Positions 34,020 through 34,374 of a DNA stretch of 34,374 nucleotides are shown here, piece by piece. Numbering within the stretch: position 1 is the first letter of the stretch; every line of letters begins with the position of its first letter. Origin of the DNA: a bacterium (GTDB lineage: Bacteria; Zixibacteria; MSB-5A5; CAIYYT01); contig JADJGC010000012.1 of assembly GCA_016708315.1 (NCBI GenBank), positions 1-34,374 on the forward strand, in the 5' to 3' direction. The translations under genes were made by a program, and so were the position numbers. Below the pieces are notes generated by a model. The model did no database searches. It was not told the DNA's origin and worked only from the letters and a program-made list of their open reading frames with translations.

Positions 34020-34374
34020 CAGCCCTGTTATCTCCGCCACAATCTTGCCGTGAGAGCGGTCTCGCAGTGACAGCACCGAACTCCTCGAATCGCGATAGGC
34101 GAATGGAGCTTAGTAATTCAACCTCGTCACTGTAACTCGTTGCGTCTGTCCTCAACTCAAAGTCGGAAAGAGTTTTCATCACGATGGAAGTCAGGTCGTG
34201 TGTAAACTTGATCCTGAACGGCTGCATAATAAGCCTCTCGACCACCTTGGAATTCTTGAGTACATCTTCCGCTGATTGACGGTATGCGCTCGCCAATCCG
34301 CCAGTGCCGAGTTTGACCCCGCCAAGTAGCGGGTTACCCCAACCAATACGTCAGTCACATTACAGGATAGAATC
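34020..34374 (-). CDS. YigZ/IMPACT family protein, C-terminal part (5' end beyond window, frameshifted)
   Basis: On the minus strand the text reads ILSCNVTDVLVGVTRY, then after an indel near 34320 GVKLGTGGLASAYRQSAEDVL. This is the core motif of the YigZ/IMPACT (UPF0029) family, whose usual form is VVVTRYFGGVKLGTGGL. A ferredoxin-like C-terminal domain follows (IKFTHDLTSIVMKTLSDFEL, VELLSSIRLSRFEEF). The end is blurred by an indel near 34080: one frame gives SLRDRSHGKIVAEI, which fits the family's last strand and helix. IMPACT-like proteins bind ribosomes or modulate translation in eukaryotes. The bacterial role is poorly defined. The N-terminal half lies outside the window. Confidence 0.72.

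Noticed and set aside
1..34374. Mobile elements, CRISPR arrays, tRNA or rRNA genes
   Set aside because: I looked for transposase or integrase motifs, regularly spaced repeats and cloverleaf-like sequences and saw none; the three-module repetition is protein-level paralogy, not a DNA repeat.

Overview
The window looks like part of a chromosome from an uncultured, Gram-negative-type bacterium of the FCB lineage. A candidate phylum such as Zixibacteria is my best guess, but this is an inference. The clues are a C-terminal FlgD-like/type IX-style sorting domain with an NNPNPFN motif on a secreted beta-propeller, FN3-like domains opening with a D-x-P-x-D-N-G motif, and a four-subunit ferredoxin-dependent 2-oxoacid oxidoreductase of the kind common in these phyla. 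No tRNA, rRNA, CRISPR array, transposase or phage gene was seen.

Layout. (1) 1-5740, plus strand: a central-carbon cluster with a possible succinyl-CoA synthetase alpha-subunit end, korDABC, nucleoside diphosphate kinase, a LarA-type nickel-pincer hydroxyacid racemase and malate dehydrogenase. (2) 5981-16667, plus strand: the most striking region, a tightly packed 12-gene run made of three tandem paralogous copies (A, B, C) of one four-gene module. Each module encodes a signal-peptide/FN3/membrane protein with a strongly conserved domain (I believe DUF6754), a six-helix membrane protein, a membrane-anchored protein with a roughly 200-residue extracytoplasmic domain, and a second six-helix protein. 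None has a function I can name. (3) 17040-24906, plus strand: a small basic protein, pyruvate phosphate dikinase, a secreted LVIVD beta-propeller, a broken small membrane protein and an MmgE/PrpD protein. (4) 24989-34374, minus strand: an M48 metalloprotease-like lipoprotein, a CPA2/Kef-type antiporter, protein-L-isoaspartate methyltransferase, then an exopolysaccharide block (O-antigen ligase-like, heparinase II/III-like, sugar nucleotidyltransferase, Wzz-like), a PAP2 phosphatase and a YigZ/IMPACT protein cut by the window end.

How the genes fit together. Kor, Mdh, the possible SucD, Ndk and PPDK form a TCA/gluconeogenesis set, and the LarA homologue beside Mdh suggests handling of D-hydroxyacids, possibly malate. 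The three membrane modules look co-transcribed and may build three related, specialised envelope complexes. The minus-strand genes point to surface polysaccharide synthesis and export. Three otherwise unrelated proteins (the first partial gene, PPDK and MmgE/PrpD) carry lysine/alanine-rich, histone-H1-like tails, an unusual shared trait.

Data quality. Frameshifts are dense in 1-3110 and 24860-34374, and two internal deletions (in the M48 gene and at the Wzz/nucleotidyltransferase junction) remove essential parts. The central part is mostly clean, with a few indels in modules A and B. I read most of this as assembly or sequencing error rather than gene decay, and gene limits in the outer parts are approximate.
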